Shown in pieces: positions 26,176 through 33,809 of a DNA stretch of 49,872 nt. The notes below the pieces were generated by a model, which saw only the letters and a program-made list of their open reading frames with translations, was not told the origin of the DNA and did not search any database. The position numbers and the translations under genes were made by a program. Numbering within the stretch: the stretch's first letter is position 1; the number at the start of each line of letters is the position of its first letter. Source of the DNA: Flavobacterium sp. (GTDB taxonomy: Bacteria > Bacteroidota > Bacteroidia > Flavobacteriales > Flavobacteriaceae); contig JAUVAS010000008.1 of the NCBI GenBank assembly GCA_030591585.1, positions 1-49,872 on the forward strand, written 5' to 3'.

Positions 26176-26781
26176 TTAATAAACTCGAACTCCATTAATA
26201 ACATTATTAGAAACTAAACTATCATCATATATATCAAATTGATCAATAGAAAACGCATAACAACAAACTTGATCATAAACATTAGGAATAGATACCTGAA
26301 CTGAATTTACACAATAATCGTTATATTGTCCCCAAGTATCATTAGTTGTTTCTAAAATATTACTACAACCAAATTCTGATTGTGATTGAGGTATATTATT
26401 TATTAGTTGACTAAAATCGCAAACTTGAGGAGTAAATACACCACATCTTTCATTAGGTAAATAAATAACTTCATCGCCATCAATCACATAATCACACCAA
26501 GGATCTCCTGTTTCTATAAGAGGAGCAGAGTTACATCTAAAATATGAATTAACTAACAAAGGATCAACACCAAGAGTAGTTTCTGTAATGTTTAAAACTA
26601 AAGGGTTTCCATTATCAACATTTCCTCGGAAACATTGTAAGTTAATATCGCTTAAAGGCAAGGCCAACTCGTTACAATTTAAAGTGTTACAATAAAATTC
26701 TTCTTTACATAAAGTATCTAATTTCTTAAATGATGTTGACTCTGGACATCCGTATGCAGTACAGTTGACATTCAGACGACC
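26176..26781 (-). pseudogene. Headless Cys-rich secreted-type reading frame (5' end missing)
   Basis: On the minus strand the frame is open from just after a TAA at 26782-26784 to a stop at 26176, about 201 residues. It is protein-like throughout and Cys-rich (NCTAYGCPES, CKEEFYCNTLNC, CFRGN, DQVCCYAF). There is no ATG and no signal peptide; the only upstream candidates are CTG or a TTG at 26667 that would cut off the Cys-rich start. The frame's upstream edge coincides with a dispersed repeat. It is best read as the 3' remnant of an exported-protein gene that lost its beginning. Expression from a non-ATG start cannot be excluded. The family is not recognised. Confidence 0.55.
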
Positions 26782-26784
26782 TTA

Positions 26785-26866
26785 GGAAGGGAGAATCTCT
26801 CTGTTTGAAAAAGATTCTTCGCTATGCTCTGAATGACATTGTCACTCTGAATGTCATTTTCATTCC
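26785..26866. repeat. Dispersed repeat upstream of purB
   Basis: It contains AGAATCT and AGATTCT arms, the phrase CTTCGCTATGCTCT (26817-26830), CTCTGAATGACA and a second, partial CTCTGAATG copy. It shares phrases with 23843-23912 and is inverted relative to 2425-2438. It occupies much of the 26782-26980 gap, whose remainder holds the purB leader. Confidence 0.6.
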
Positions 26867-26919
26867 ATAGTATCAAACAAAAAAAACCTAAACCTAACTC
26901 TCACCTCTTAACTCTTCAC

Positions 26920-26927
26920 TACCTTTG
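26920..26927 (+). promoter_or_regulatory. Candidate -7 element of purB
   Basis: TACCTTTG fits TAnnTTTG. No clear TTG lies about 19 bases upstream. Transcription from here would place the 26937-26960 hairpin in the 5' leader. Confidence 0.35.
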
Positions 26928-26936
26928 CACCTTCGT

Positions 26937-26960
26937 TCACCGAAGCCTTGGCGAAGGTGA
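26937..26960 (+). repeat. Symmetrical hairpin in the purB leader
   Basis: TCACC, GAA, GCC, TT, GGC, GAA, GGTGA in order: two paired blocks separated by a symmetrical GAA/GAA internal loop. It ends 20 bases before the purB ATG and looks like another dispersed repeat unit rather than a known riboswitch. Confidence 0.55.
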
Positions 26961-26980
26961 TTCAATCAAATTTTCAAGAT

Positions 26981-28324
26981 ATGTCAACCCACTCACTAAA
27001 AGCAATATCACCTATAGACGGGAGGTATGCTTCTAAAACAAGTTCGTTAATTCCTTTCTTTTCTGAAGAAGCCTTAATAAAATATCGTGTTCAAGTAGAA
27101 GTTGAATACTTTATTGCTTTGGTGGAGTTGAAACTACCGCAACTAAGTGGTTTTGATACTTCTATTTTTCCAGAATTACGAACTATTTACAGTCAGTTTT
27201 CAACAATAGATGCTGTAAAAATTAAGGACATAGAAAAAGTAACCAACCACGATGTAAAAGCGGTGGAGTATTTTATTAAAGATAAATTTGACGATTTAGG
27301 ACTTGAACCATACAAAGAGTTTATTCATTTTGGATTAACTTCGCAGGATATTAATAATACAGCGGTTCCTTTATCTTTAAAGGAAGCAATGAACGAGGTA
27401 TATGTGCCTCAATTATTAGAAGTAAAAAATAAATTACAAGCCTTGGCTACCGATTGGGCAGATATCCCAATGTTAGCCAGAACCCACGGACAACCAGCTT
27501 CTCCTACACGGTTAGGAAAAGAAATTGAAGTATTTGTAGTTCGGATAGAAGAGCAATTTGATTTACTAAACGACATAAAAAGTGCGTCGAAATTTGGCGG
27601 TGCAACGGGAAATTTCAATGCACATAAAATAGCCTATCCAAATGTAGATTGGAAAGCTTTTGGACAAAAATTTGTTCAGGAAAAATTAGGTTTACACCAT
27701 TCCTTTCCTACTACGCAGATTGAACATTACGACCATATGGCTGCTTTGTTTGACTGCTTAAAAAGAATTAATACCATACTTATAGATTTAGATCGTGATA
27801 TCTGGGCCTATGTTTCTATGGATTATTTTAAACAAAAAATTAAAGAAGGTGAAGTAGGTTCTAGTGCAATGCCTCATAAAGTGAACCCGATAGACTTTGA
27901 AAATAGTGAAGGAAATTTAGGAATTGCCAATGCTTTATTTGAGCATCTTTCTGCAAAGCTTCCTATTAGTAGAATGCAACGGGATTTAACTGATAGTACG
28001 GTACTTAGAAATATTGGAGTCCCAATTGGGCATACCTTAATTGCATTTCAATCTACCTTAAAAGGATTGAATAAATTATTACTGAACGAACCTAAATTCG
28101 CAGAAGATTTAGAAAATAACTGGGCGGTTGTTGCTGAAGCGATACAAACCATATTAAGACGTGAAGCCTATCCAAATGCGTACGAAGCGTTAAAAGGATT
28201 GACACGTACCAATGAGAAAATCAACGCTCAATCCATTGCTGATTTTATAGAAACCTTAGAAGTTTCAGAAAGTGTTAAGGAAGAGATGCGAGTAATTACT
28301 CCTTCAAATTATACAGGGATATAA
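26981..28324 (+). CDS. purB: Adenylosuccinate lyase
   Basis: A 447-residue enzyme of the fumarase/aspartase superfamily acting in two steps of purine synthesis: SAICAR to AICAR and adenylosuccinate to AMP. The start at 26981 gives MSTHSLKAISPIDGRY, the usual N-terminus; an upstream in-frame TTG lies in the hairpin. The catalytic loop is SSAMPHKVNP. TSQDINNTAV and ARTHGQPASPTRLGKE are the other substrate-binding blocks. The gene stands alone and faces the DUF4252 operon. Confidence 0.96.
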   Translation: MSTHSLKAISPIDGRYASKTSSLIPFFSEEALIKYRVQVEVEYFIALVELKLPQLSGFDTSIFPELRTIYSQFSTIDAVKIKDIEKVTNHDVKAVEYFIKDKFDDLGLEPYKEFIHFGLTSQDINNTAVPLSLKEAMNEVYVPQLLEVKNKLQALATDWADIPMLARTHGQPASPTRLGKEIEVFVVRIEEQFDLLNDIKSASKFGGATGNFNAHKIAYPNVDWKAFGQKFVQEKLGLHHSFPTTQIEHYDHMAALFDCLKRINTILIDLDRDIWAYVSMDYFKQKIKEGEVGSSAMPHKVNPIDFENSEGNLGIANALFEHLSAKLPISRMQRDLTDSTVLRNIGVPIGHTLIAFQSTLKGLNKLLLNEPKFAEDLENNWAVVAEAIQTILRREAYPNAYEALKGLTRTNEKINAQSIADFIETLEVSESVKEEMRVITPSNYTGI

Positions 28325-28327
28325 AAA

Positions 28328-28360
28328 AGACCTGCTCGGTTTTAAAAACCTAGCAGGTCT
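28328..28360 (-). terminator. Terminator between purB and the DUF4252 operon
   Basis: AGACCTGCT (28328-28336) pairs with AGCAGGTCT (28352-28360), with an inner GGTTTT/AAAACC extension. On the minus strand it is followed by a T-rich run, so it best ends the DUF4252 operon. It overlaps the purB 3' end and may act both ways. Confidence 0.75.
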
Positions 28361-28382
28361 AGTAACTGTAATAATTCTTCTT

Positions 28383-28925
28383 TTACATATCGAATAAACT
28401 TCCTATTGATTTTAATTTAGAAATATCTATATCTCCTTTTTCAATAGAGTTCATTAGTTTTATCATTTGTCCAGGTTGCATATTATCACCCAAGAGACGG
28501 AACAATGCAAAGCCTTTTTCATCGTCACTTGCAAAAACAATGATTTCATTGATTGCATCTTCTTCGCCTAAATATTTAAGAACAGCTCCTTTATTTTTAG
28601 AACCAAACTTCATTAGGGTTTTATATTGCTCCTGATTAATTATATCTTTTAGTTCTTGCTTCTTTATCTCGTAATTAGCAGCATTTTCACCTTTTATTGG
28701 AAAAGCAACCACATTTATTTTCTTAACCGTTGCCAATATATCCTTTTCTTCTTGAGTCAAACTTTCACTATCAGCTTGCAATAAACTTGCAGCGATATCC
28801 ACCTTTAAAAAAGAATCATCATCTTGTCTGTCTACTAAATAACGCTGCAAAGATTTCTCGTTACCACAACTAAATAATGTAAGTACAGCCAATCCAATTC
28901 CTATTATATATTTCGCAAGTATCAT
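28383..28925 (-). CDS. DUF4252 lipoprotein
   Basis: A 180-residue lipoprotein: signal segment MILAKYIIGIGLAVLTLFSC with lipobox Cys20. The mature part is mixed alpha/beta and ends KLKSIGSLFDM. Its layout mirrors the preceding gene, including a shared phrase type (KLMNSIEKGDIDISKL here, MSIAGNIDLKKISKL there). This is the pattern of DUF4252 proteins that follow ECF sigma/anti-sigma pairs in Bacteroidota. Its start overlaps the stop of the upstream gene by four bases (ATGA), implying translational coupling. Function is unknown; it is probably a cell-envelope target of the ECF system. Confidence 0.8.
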   Translation of the reverse strand: MILAKYIIGIGLAVLTLFSCGNEKSLQRYLVDRQDDDSFLKVDIAASLLQADSESLTQEEKDILATVKKINVVAFPIKGENAANYEIKKQELKDIINQEQYKTLMKFGSKNKGAVLKYLGEEDAINEIIVFASDDEKGFALFRLLGDNMQPGQMIKLMNSIEKGDIDISKLKSIGSLFDM

Positions 28926-29458
28926 ATCTTATGTTTTTCTACGTTCTTCAATTCTTCGCTTCCAGGCATATTAAGGTCACTGGTAAGTTTAGAAATTTTC
29001 TTTAAATCTATATTTCCAGCAATACTCATAATAATGGTTCTTTCTTCTCCATCTATATTTCCAGTAAGGTGCATTAACAACTCACTTACATGATTGTCAT
29101 CACTTCCTTCTTTTGAATAGAATTTAATATTTTTTCCATCATCTTTAATTCGCATAAGCTCTGACAATCCTTTTGAACTGGATAAATATTTAGCTACGGC
29201 TGCATCCATTCGCTTAGCTACTTCTTCGTTTTCTGTAGTGTAAATTTTAATACTTTCAAGATTGTTTACCAAATCTAAATATTCTTTAGTTTCTGGGTCA
29301 TCAGACTGTAAGTCAATCTTAGATAAAAGCTTGAACATATTTTTGGTAACCACAACTGTAGTTACATCGTTTTCATCTTCGAAAGCATCGAAGGCATTTT
29401 GAGCACTCACCATTATAGGTGTTACTACTAGGGCTATTAAAATTGCTAACTTTTTCAT
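28922..29458 (-). CDS. DUF4252 exported protein
   Basis: A 178-residue protein with signal peptide MKKLAILIALVVTPIMVSAQ, without a lipobox Cys. The mature part carries VVTKNMFKLLSKIDL, LSELMRIKDDGKNIKFYSKE and IMSIAGNIDLKKISKLTSDL, typical of DUF4252. It is paralogous to the lipoprotein downstream. It lies 67 bases after the anti-sigma gene; that gap holds a repeat-like hairpin. It is probably periplasmic. Its role in the ECF response is unknown. Confidence 0.8.
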   Translation of the reverse strand: MKKLAILIALVVTPIMVSAQNAFDAFEDENDVTTVVVTKNMFKLLSKIDLQSDDPETKEYLDLVNNLESIKIYTTENEEVAKRMDAAVAKYLSSSKGLSELMRIKDDGKNIKFYSKEGSDDNHVSELLMHLTGNIDGEERTIIMSIAGNIDLKKISKLTSDLNMPGSEELKNVEKHKI

Positions 29459-29484
29459 TTTGTTTTAAGTTTAATTATTGACCT

Positions 29485-29518
29485 ACCCGAATGAATTTTC
29501 ATATAAAGGCAGGCGGGT
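29485..29518. repeat. Hairpin between anti-sigma and DUF4252 genes
   Basis: ACCCG (29485-29489) pairs with CGGGT (29514-29518), with an inner ATGAA/TTCAT stem (29491-29502). The AAAGGCAGGCGGGT edge resembles the CGGGTAT edge at 22838-22847. It may trim or attenuate the operon mRNA. Confidence 0.45.
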
Positions 29519-29525
29519 TAATGAA

Positions 29526-29960
29526 TTATTTTAAAATTTTATTTTTGGCTTCTGTAAATTCACCTAAGACTGCCAATTTTTGGGTTCCCTTGTTAAAACT
29601 TTTTGAAAGCAATAACAATGTTTCTTTTGTTTTATTAAATTCTGCTAGGGCTATTTGTTCTTCTTGTGTTAATTGATTTCCAGAAAACTGAAGACCAACG
29701 ACTCCCAAAACTATAACTATTGAAGCAGCTATGGACAGCCACCATCTATTAGAGGTATTCTTAACTTCAGGAAGTGTAATTTCTCTTTCAGAAACTTCTT
29801 CTTTGGCATTTTTTAATCCTATAAATAAACTTTGATAGGCTGCTAAATGTGGCGCTACATTATTTCCAGTAAAGTATTCTCTTAATGAGTTTTCTTGCTC
29901 TAGGTTTGTTTCACCTTCAAAATAAGCATCTAATAAGGATTCTATTTTAGCTAATTCCAT
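29526..29960 (-). CDS. Membrane anti-sigma factor-like protein
   Basis: A 144-residue protein with one membrane segment (WWLSIAASIVIVLGVVGLQF, about 72-91). The cytoplasmic N-terminus (MELAKIESLLDAYFEGET, SLREYF) resembles the short anti-sigma domains that pair with ECF factors in flavobacteria. The periplasmic C-terminus is helical and Lys-rich. The start overlaps the end of the sigma gene by 14 bases, so the two are translationally coupled. It probably holds the sigma factor at the membrane until an envelope signal arrives. No zinc-binding HxxxCxxC motif is present. Confidence 0.75.
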   Translation of the reverse strand: MELAKIESLLDAYFEGETNLEQENSLREYFTGNNVAPHLAAYQSLFIGLKNAKEEVSEREITLPEVKNTSNRWWLSIAASIVIVLGVVGLQFSGNQLTQEEQIALAEFNKTKETLLLLSKSFNKGTQKLAVLGEFTEAKNKILK

Positions 29961-30453
29961 AGTTATATTGTTTTACTAATTGTTCTCTTACTGCTTTTCG
30001 AGCTCTTGATAGTGAGACTCTAATGGCAGTTTCGTTGATTTCTAACATTTGAGATATTTCGGCAAATTCAAATTGTTCTATATCTCGTAGTTGCATGATA
30101 ATTTTTTGCTTTTCAGGTAAAGTTTGCATTATACGTGTAACTAATTCCACTCCTTCATTTGCTTCTATCTGTCTTTCTATATTCTCGCTGTTCTTATAAT
30201 TGCTATGGATAATTTTTAAATTAGAAGCTTGTCTAGATTTTAACCTGTCTAAGCAATAATTTTTTGTCATCGTCATTGCAAAAGCTTCCGAGCTTTTATA
30301 ATTATCTATCTTATCACGTCCGCTCCATAATTTTAAAAATACTTCTTGAACAGCATCTTCCGCTTCATCTTGAGAAACCAACAATCTTTTAGCAAGTCTG
30401 TACAGCTTATCTTTGCAGGGCAATAGGATTTCTAAAAATTCTTTTTGTTCCAT
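29947..30453 (-). CDS. ECF-type RNA polymerase sigma factor
   Basis: A 168-residue sigma-70 family protein. Region 2 covers about residues 9-78 (LYRLAKRLL, DEAEDAVQEVFLKLW, AFAMTMTKNYCLDRL). Region 4 covers about 108-160 (LPEKQKIIMQLRDIEQFEFAEISQML, NETAIRVSLSRARKAVRE) with the helix-turn-helix that reads the -35 box. It heads an operon with its anti-sigma and two DUF4252 genes. A promoter of the ECF type lies 33 bases upstream, suggesting autoregulation. Confidence 0.92.
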   Translation of the reverse strand: MEQKEFLEILLPCKDKLYRLAKRLLVSQDEAEDAVQEVFLKLWSGRDKIDNYKSSEAFAMTMTKNYCLDRLKSRQASNLKIIHSNYKNSENIERQIEANEGVELVTRIMQTLPEKQKIIMQLRDIEQFEFAEISQMLEINETAIRVSLSRARKAVREQLVKQYNYGIS

Positions 30454-30486
30454 TTTGGTTAGCGATATTTTGCCGTTCTATTATTA

Positions 30487-30512
30487 TGACGAAACATCTC
30501 AAATTTTGTTAC
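30487..30512 (-). promoter_or_regulatory. ECF-type promoter upstream of the sigma gene
   Basis: On the minus strand GTAAC (30508-30512), a 16-base spacer, then CGTCA (30487-30491). This is the AAC/CGTC architecture of ECF-dependent promoters. It implies that the sigma factor drives its own operon. Confidence 0.6.
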
Positions 30513-30554
30513 AAATTATTTTCAATTTACAATAATGTCACTATTTTAGTGTTT

Positions 30555-30605
30555 TAATTCTTAGTCTCGGTTGTATTTCGACTAAACTCAATTACCACAC
30601 TGACC
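30555..30605. repeat. Degenerate dispersed repeat upstream of the S41 peptidase gene
   Basis: The stretch contains GGTTGTATTTCGACTAAACT and ends near ACTGACC, resembling the TTTCGA-type intergenic repeats elsewhere in the window. The pairing is weak, so this copy looks decayed. Confidence 0.35.
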
Positions 30606-30637
30606 AAACAAGATAATATTTATTAATTAAAAAAGAC

Positions 30638-30653
30638 CCCTGCCTTCGCAGGG
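30638..30653 (+). repeat. CCCTGC/GCAGGG hairpin directly before the S41 peptidase gene
   Basis: A perfect 6-bp stem (30638-30643 with 30648-30653) and a 4-base CTTC loop ends seven bases before the ATG at 30661. GCAGGGAA lies at Shine-Dalgarno distance, as in the rdgB case. Confidence 0.55.
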
Positions 30654-30660
30654 AATTAAT

Positions 30661-32058
30661 ATGAAAAAGAAAATATTACTATTACTTATCGTTATCTCCT
30701 CTATTTTTGTTTCTTGTTTTGAAGACCTTGACGATACTGTTCAGGTAGCTTCAGAGTTAGATATAAAAAACTTTATTTATAGAGGTCTTAATTTCTTTTA
30801 CCTCTATAAAGCAGATACTCCCGAGCTTGCTAATGATGCTTTTGCAAATCAAGATGACCTAAATTCTTTTTTAAACTCTTACGATTCTCCTGAATCTTTA
30901 TTTGATTTTTTAACATCATCACAAGATCGTTTTAGTCTTTTAGTAGATGACTACATTGAATTAGAAAATGCTTTAAGCGGAATTACATTAAATCACGGAA
31001 TGGAATTCGGGTTGGTTTTTTATCCCGACGGAAGTGATAATGTTTTTGGCTACGTTCGATATATATTACCCAATACAGATGCTGAAGCTAAAGGTTTAGA
31101 AAGAGGAATGATTTTTAATACAATTGACGGACAACAAATTAACGAATCTAATTTTAGAGCTTTGCTTGAGCCAGATGTTTATACCATTGGTTTAGCTACT
31201 TTAGAAGGTGAAACTATTACTCCTACAGGTGAAAGTGTAGAATTAACAAAACAACAATATACAGAAAATCCAATTTTTATTGCTGAAACACTCACTATTG
31301 AAGGTCAAAAAGTAGGGTACCTTATGTATAATGCTTTTACAAAAGATTTTGATCCACAATTAAATGCTGCTTTTTCACAATTTCAATCGGAAGGGATTAC
31401 CAATCTAATATTAGATGTCCGTTATAATGGTGGAGGTTCTGTTGAAACTGCTATCGACCTATCAAGTATGATTACAGGGCAGTTTAACGGACAGGTATTT
31501 GTAAATGAAGGGTGGAACGATGATCGCCAAGCACAATATGCAGCACCAAATTTATTTAATAATGAGATTCATACCGGGGAAGGGATTAATAGCCTAAATC
31601 TAAATCAAGTTTATGTAATTACCACTAGCCGTACTGCATCTGCAAGCGAATTGGTGATTAATGGTCTAGACCCATACATAACTGTTACCCAAGTTGGAGG
31701 AACTACGACAGGAAAGTTTCAAGCTTCCTTTTTATTATACGATGCACCTGCTCCTAATTTCTCCAGAAGTCAAGCAAATACAGGACATACCTACGCTATG
31801 TTGCCTTTAGTATTTAAAACCATTAATGTTAACGGTTTTACAGATTATATCGACGGATTAGACCCAGAAATTGAACAATTAGAAGATTATGCGAATCTTG
31901 GAGTTTTAGGAAATATAGAAGAACCTTTATTAGCTGCTGCATTGAATGATATTTTTGGATTACCGCAACCGCAACCGCTAAGAAGTATTCAATTTGAAGA
32001 GGTTTCTGAGAGCAAGGCTTTTATGCCTACTTATCAATTGATGGTTGCTGAAGAGTAA
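30661..32058 (+). CDS. S41-family (C-terminal-processing type) peptidase lipoprotein
   Basis: A 465-residue lipoprotein with lipobox Cys19 (IFVSC). A PDZ-like part lies at about 115-185 (GFVRY-type phrase FGYVRYILPNTDAEAKGLERG). The protease core has LDVRYNGGGSVETAIDLSSM, the catalytic SASE motif at 327-330 and the likely general-base Lys352 in TTTGKFQ. The family cleaves proteins near their C-termini with a Ser/Lys dyad. Acting at the outer or inner membrane, it probably processes secreted or misfolded proteins. It stands alone on the plus strand. Confidence 0.88.
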   Translation: MKKKILLLLIVISSIFVSCFEDLDDTVQVASELDIKNFIYRGLNFFYLYKADTPELANDAFANQDDLNSFLNSYDSPESLFDFLTSSQDRFSLLVDDYIELENALSGITLNHGMEFGLVFYPDGSDNVFGYVRYILPNTDAEAKGLERGMIFNTIDGQQINESNFRALLEPDVYTIGLATLEGETITPTGESVELTKQQYTENPIFIAETLTIEGQKVGYLMYNAFTKDFDPQLNAAFSQFQSEGITNLILDVRYNGGGSVETAIDLSSMITGQFNGQVFVNEGWNDDRQAQYAAPNLFNNEIHTGEGINSLNLNQVYVITTSRTASASELVINGLDPYITVTQVGGTTTGKFQASFLLYDAPAPNFSRSQANTGHTYAMLPLVFKTINVNGFTDYIDGLDPEIEQLEDYANLGVLGNIEEPLLAAALNDIFGLPQPQPLRSIQFEEVSESKAFMPTYQLMVAEE

Positions 32059-32093
32059 AATTTTTATATCTTTACAACTATAACAATCTAATT

Positions 32094-32309
32094 ATGACTA
32101 CTATATCTTTTGATGAAAATATTAAATTGAATAAAAAACATTTTAAAAATTTAGAAGATTTTCAGATGTATTTAGTCCAAGTATTTCAAAAAACTGAACT
32201 AAGTGACGACCATAAGTATATACTAGATGAACGTATCGCTGATTTAAAAGAAAATCCTTCAGATTATATTTCTTTAGATGATTTAAAATCTTCTATCAAA
32301 AGAAAGTAA
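32094..32309 (+). CDS. Putative antitoxin of a RelE/ParE-type module
   Basis: A 71-residue, acidic, helical protein (DFQMYLVQVFQKTELSDDHKY in parts, LDERIADLKENPSDYISLDDLKSSIKRK). The C-terminal part resembles the addiction-module component family in which ISLDDLK-like tails wrap the toxin. It ends by overlapping the toxin start by one base (TAATG), a typical toxin-antitoxin layout. No clear DNA-binding domain is visible, so autoregulation is uncertain. Confidence 0.7.
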   Translation: MTTISFDENIKLNKKHFKNLEDFQMYLVQVFQKTELSDDHKYILDERIADLKENPSDYISLDDLKSSIKRK

Positions 32310-32599
32310 TGTTTCAATTAAATATTCGCTCAATTGCTAAGCAAGATATTCAAGAAATTATTGACTATTACGAAGATATTTCACCTAAAATAACAGATAG
32401 ATTTTTAAACGAATTATATAATGAATTTGATTTCTTAAAAGGAAAACCCAATTCATTTCAGGTAAAATATAGAAATACTCGTGTTAGATATTTAAAACTA
32501 TTCCCTTTTGGCATTCACTATAAAACATCTAATAATTTAATTGAAATTTTAGCTATTCTGCACACAAGTAGGAATCCTAATTCTTGGAGAATAAATTAA
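32309..32599 (+). CDS. RelE/ParE-family toxin
   Basis: A 96-residue protein with the RelE/ParE fold pattern: N-terminal IRSIAKQDIQEIIDYYEDI, helix FLNELYNEFDFLKGKP, then VRYLKLFPFGIHYKTSNN and IEILAILHTSRNP. The arrangement of FPFGIHY and the final LHTSRNP is common to chromosomal toxins of this group. Whether it cleaves mRNA on the ribosome or poisons gyrase cannot be told. It is translationally coupled to the antitoxin and followed by a hairpin terminator. Confidence 0.85.
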   Translation: MFQLNIRSIAKQDIQEIIDYYEDISPKITDRFLNELYNEFDFLKGKPNSFQVKYRNTRVRYLKLFPFGIHYKTSNNLIEILAILHTSRNPNSWRIN

Positions 32600-32640
32600 A
32601 CTTTGTGAGTTTTTTTTTACTATTCGTTGAATATACATAA

Positions 32641-32669
32641 AAAAGCACCCTATATAATAGGATGCTTTT
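32641..32669. terminator. Bidirectional terminator after the toxin gene
   Basis: AAAAGCACCCTAT (32641-32653) pairs with 32657-32669 with one mismatch. A runs on the left and T runs on the right make it usable from both strands: for the toxin-antitoxin transcript and for the convergent btuB-btuG operon. Confidence 0.75.
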
Positions 32670-32715
32670 AGTAGTTAACAACAAATTACGGTTGTTGAGC
32701 CTGTAGAAATATCAG

Positions 32716-33807
32716 TTAATTATTAAAATATATTCCTCCAGGAATTATTCCAACAGAAAAATTATTAATTTCTGAAGTTGAACCTCCTAAGGGACTGAAA
32801 ATTTTAATTTCTCCATTACTATTAAAATCTCCAGCATCTGAAGCATAAAGAAACATTGATTTATAATTAAATGCTAAAGAGTAAAAAGACCCTTCAGTAA
32901 TCTCGATAGAATAATCTGTCGATCCATACCCAAAATGGTAATAAATGTTTCCATCCAATAAATACATAATAAGACTATAATTAGATATTTCAGCAACAAG
33001 GTTTGAAGGGTGTTCATCCAAATCAAATTCCTCTTTTATCGAAGTAGAATAATCTTCCAAATTAATTTCAAATAAACTTCCTGCTGTTTCTTCCCCACTA
33101 AATTCTGGTTTACCACCACACATTAGCAATAACTTATTATCATGATAAAAAAAGGAGTTAGGGGCATCTCCAACTTCAATTATTGTTTCTACTGTTTTCG
33201 AATCAGTATCAATCACTGATATAATATTATTATAATCATATCCTCCTTGGTGTAAAACAATAATCTTAGTTTCTGAAACTGCATTATACTTAAGTATTTT
33301 TTCAGGCCCATAACCAACAGGGATTGTTGATATAACCTCATATGTTGATAGATCAATTACTGCAACATAATCATCCGTATTATCAAAAGGATCGCCCCAA
33401 TTGGTTACATACCCTGTAGAACCAACCGCAACAAAATATCTAGGATTATTTAATCCTTCTTCTATGGTAGCAATACTCTCAAAAGTATATCTATTTACTA
33501 CCTCAATTTTATGAGAATTATTTACAATGATATAAGCCAAGTTGTTCTCCTTATATAAAGATTGAACAATATTCCCTAGTTCTTGACCATTTACATTTTG
33601 ATAAATATTATTTTCTACTTCATTTGTTTCATTACTTATAAAAGACACCGTTCCAGTTCCTGTCCCAAAAGGTCCTTCATTTGTAACAAGAACACCGTTT
33701 TCATAATCTCCCAAAGGCTCATTATTAACATTATCGTCATCACTACTACAAGACGCTAATAATAAAGTGGCAATAAATAAATAAGTAATTTTTTTTAATA
33801 GTTTCAT
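32716..33807 (-). CDS. btuG: Surface beta-propeller lipoprotein, BtuG-like cobalamin binder
   Basis: A 363-residue lipoprotein (lipobox LLASC, Cys20, followed by acidic SSDDDN, a Bacteroidota surface-export type signal). Repeating phrases such as VVNRYTFESIATIEEG, VIDLSTYEVISTIPVG and VIDTDSKTVETIIEVGDAP mark YncE/DUF5074-like propeller blades. In Bacteroides, BtuG propellers bind vitamin B12 tightly at the surface and hand it to BtuB. Here the gene follows btuB by two bases, downstream of a cobalamin riboswitch, which supports that role strongly. Binding is inferred, not seen in residues. Confidence 0.8.
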   Translation of the reverse strand: MKLLKKITYLFIATLLLASCSSDDDNVNNEPLGDYENGVLVTNEGPFGTGTGTVSFISNETNEVENNIYQNVNGQELGNIVQSLYKENNLAYIIVNNSHKIEVVNRYTFESIATIEEGLNNPRYFVAVGSTGYVTNWGDPFDNTDDYVAVIDLSTYEVISTIPVGYGPEKILKYNAVSETKIIVLHQGGYDYNNIISVIDTDSKTVETIIEVGDAPNSFFYHDNKLLLMCGGKPEFSGEETAGSLFEINLEDYSTSIKEEFDLDEHPSNLVAEISNYSLIMYLLDGNIYYHFGYGSTDYSIEITEGSFYSLAFNYKSMFLYASDAGDFNSNGEIKIFSPLGGSTSEINNFSVGIIPGGIYFNN

Positions 33808-33809
33808 TT

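Noticed and set aside
26937-26960. Purine or PRPP riboswitch before purB
   Set aside because: Only a simple symmetrical hairpin is present; no conserved three-way junction or aptamer blocks are visible.
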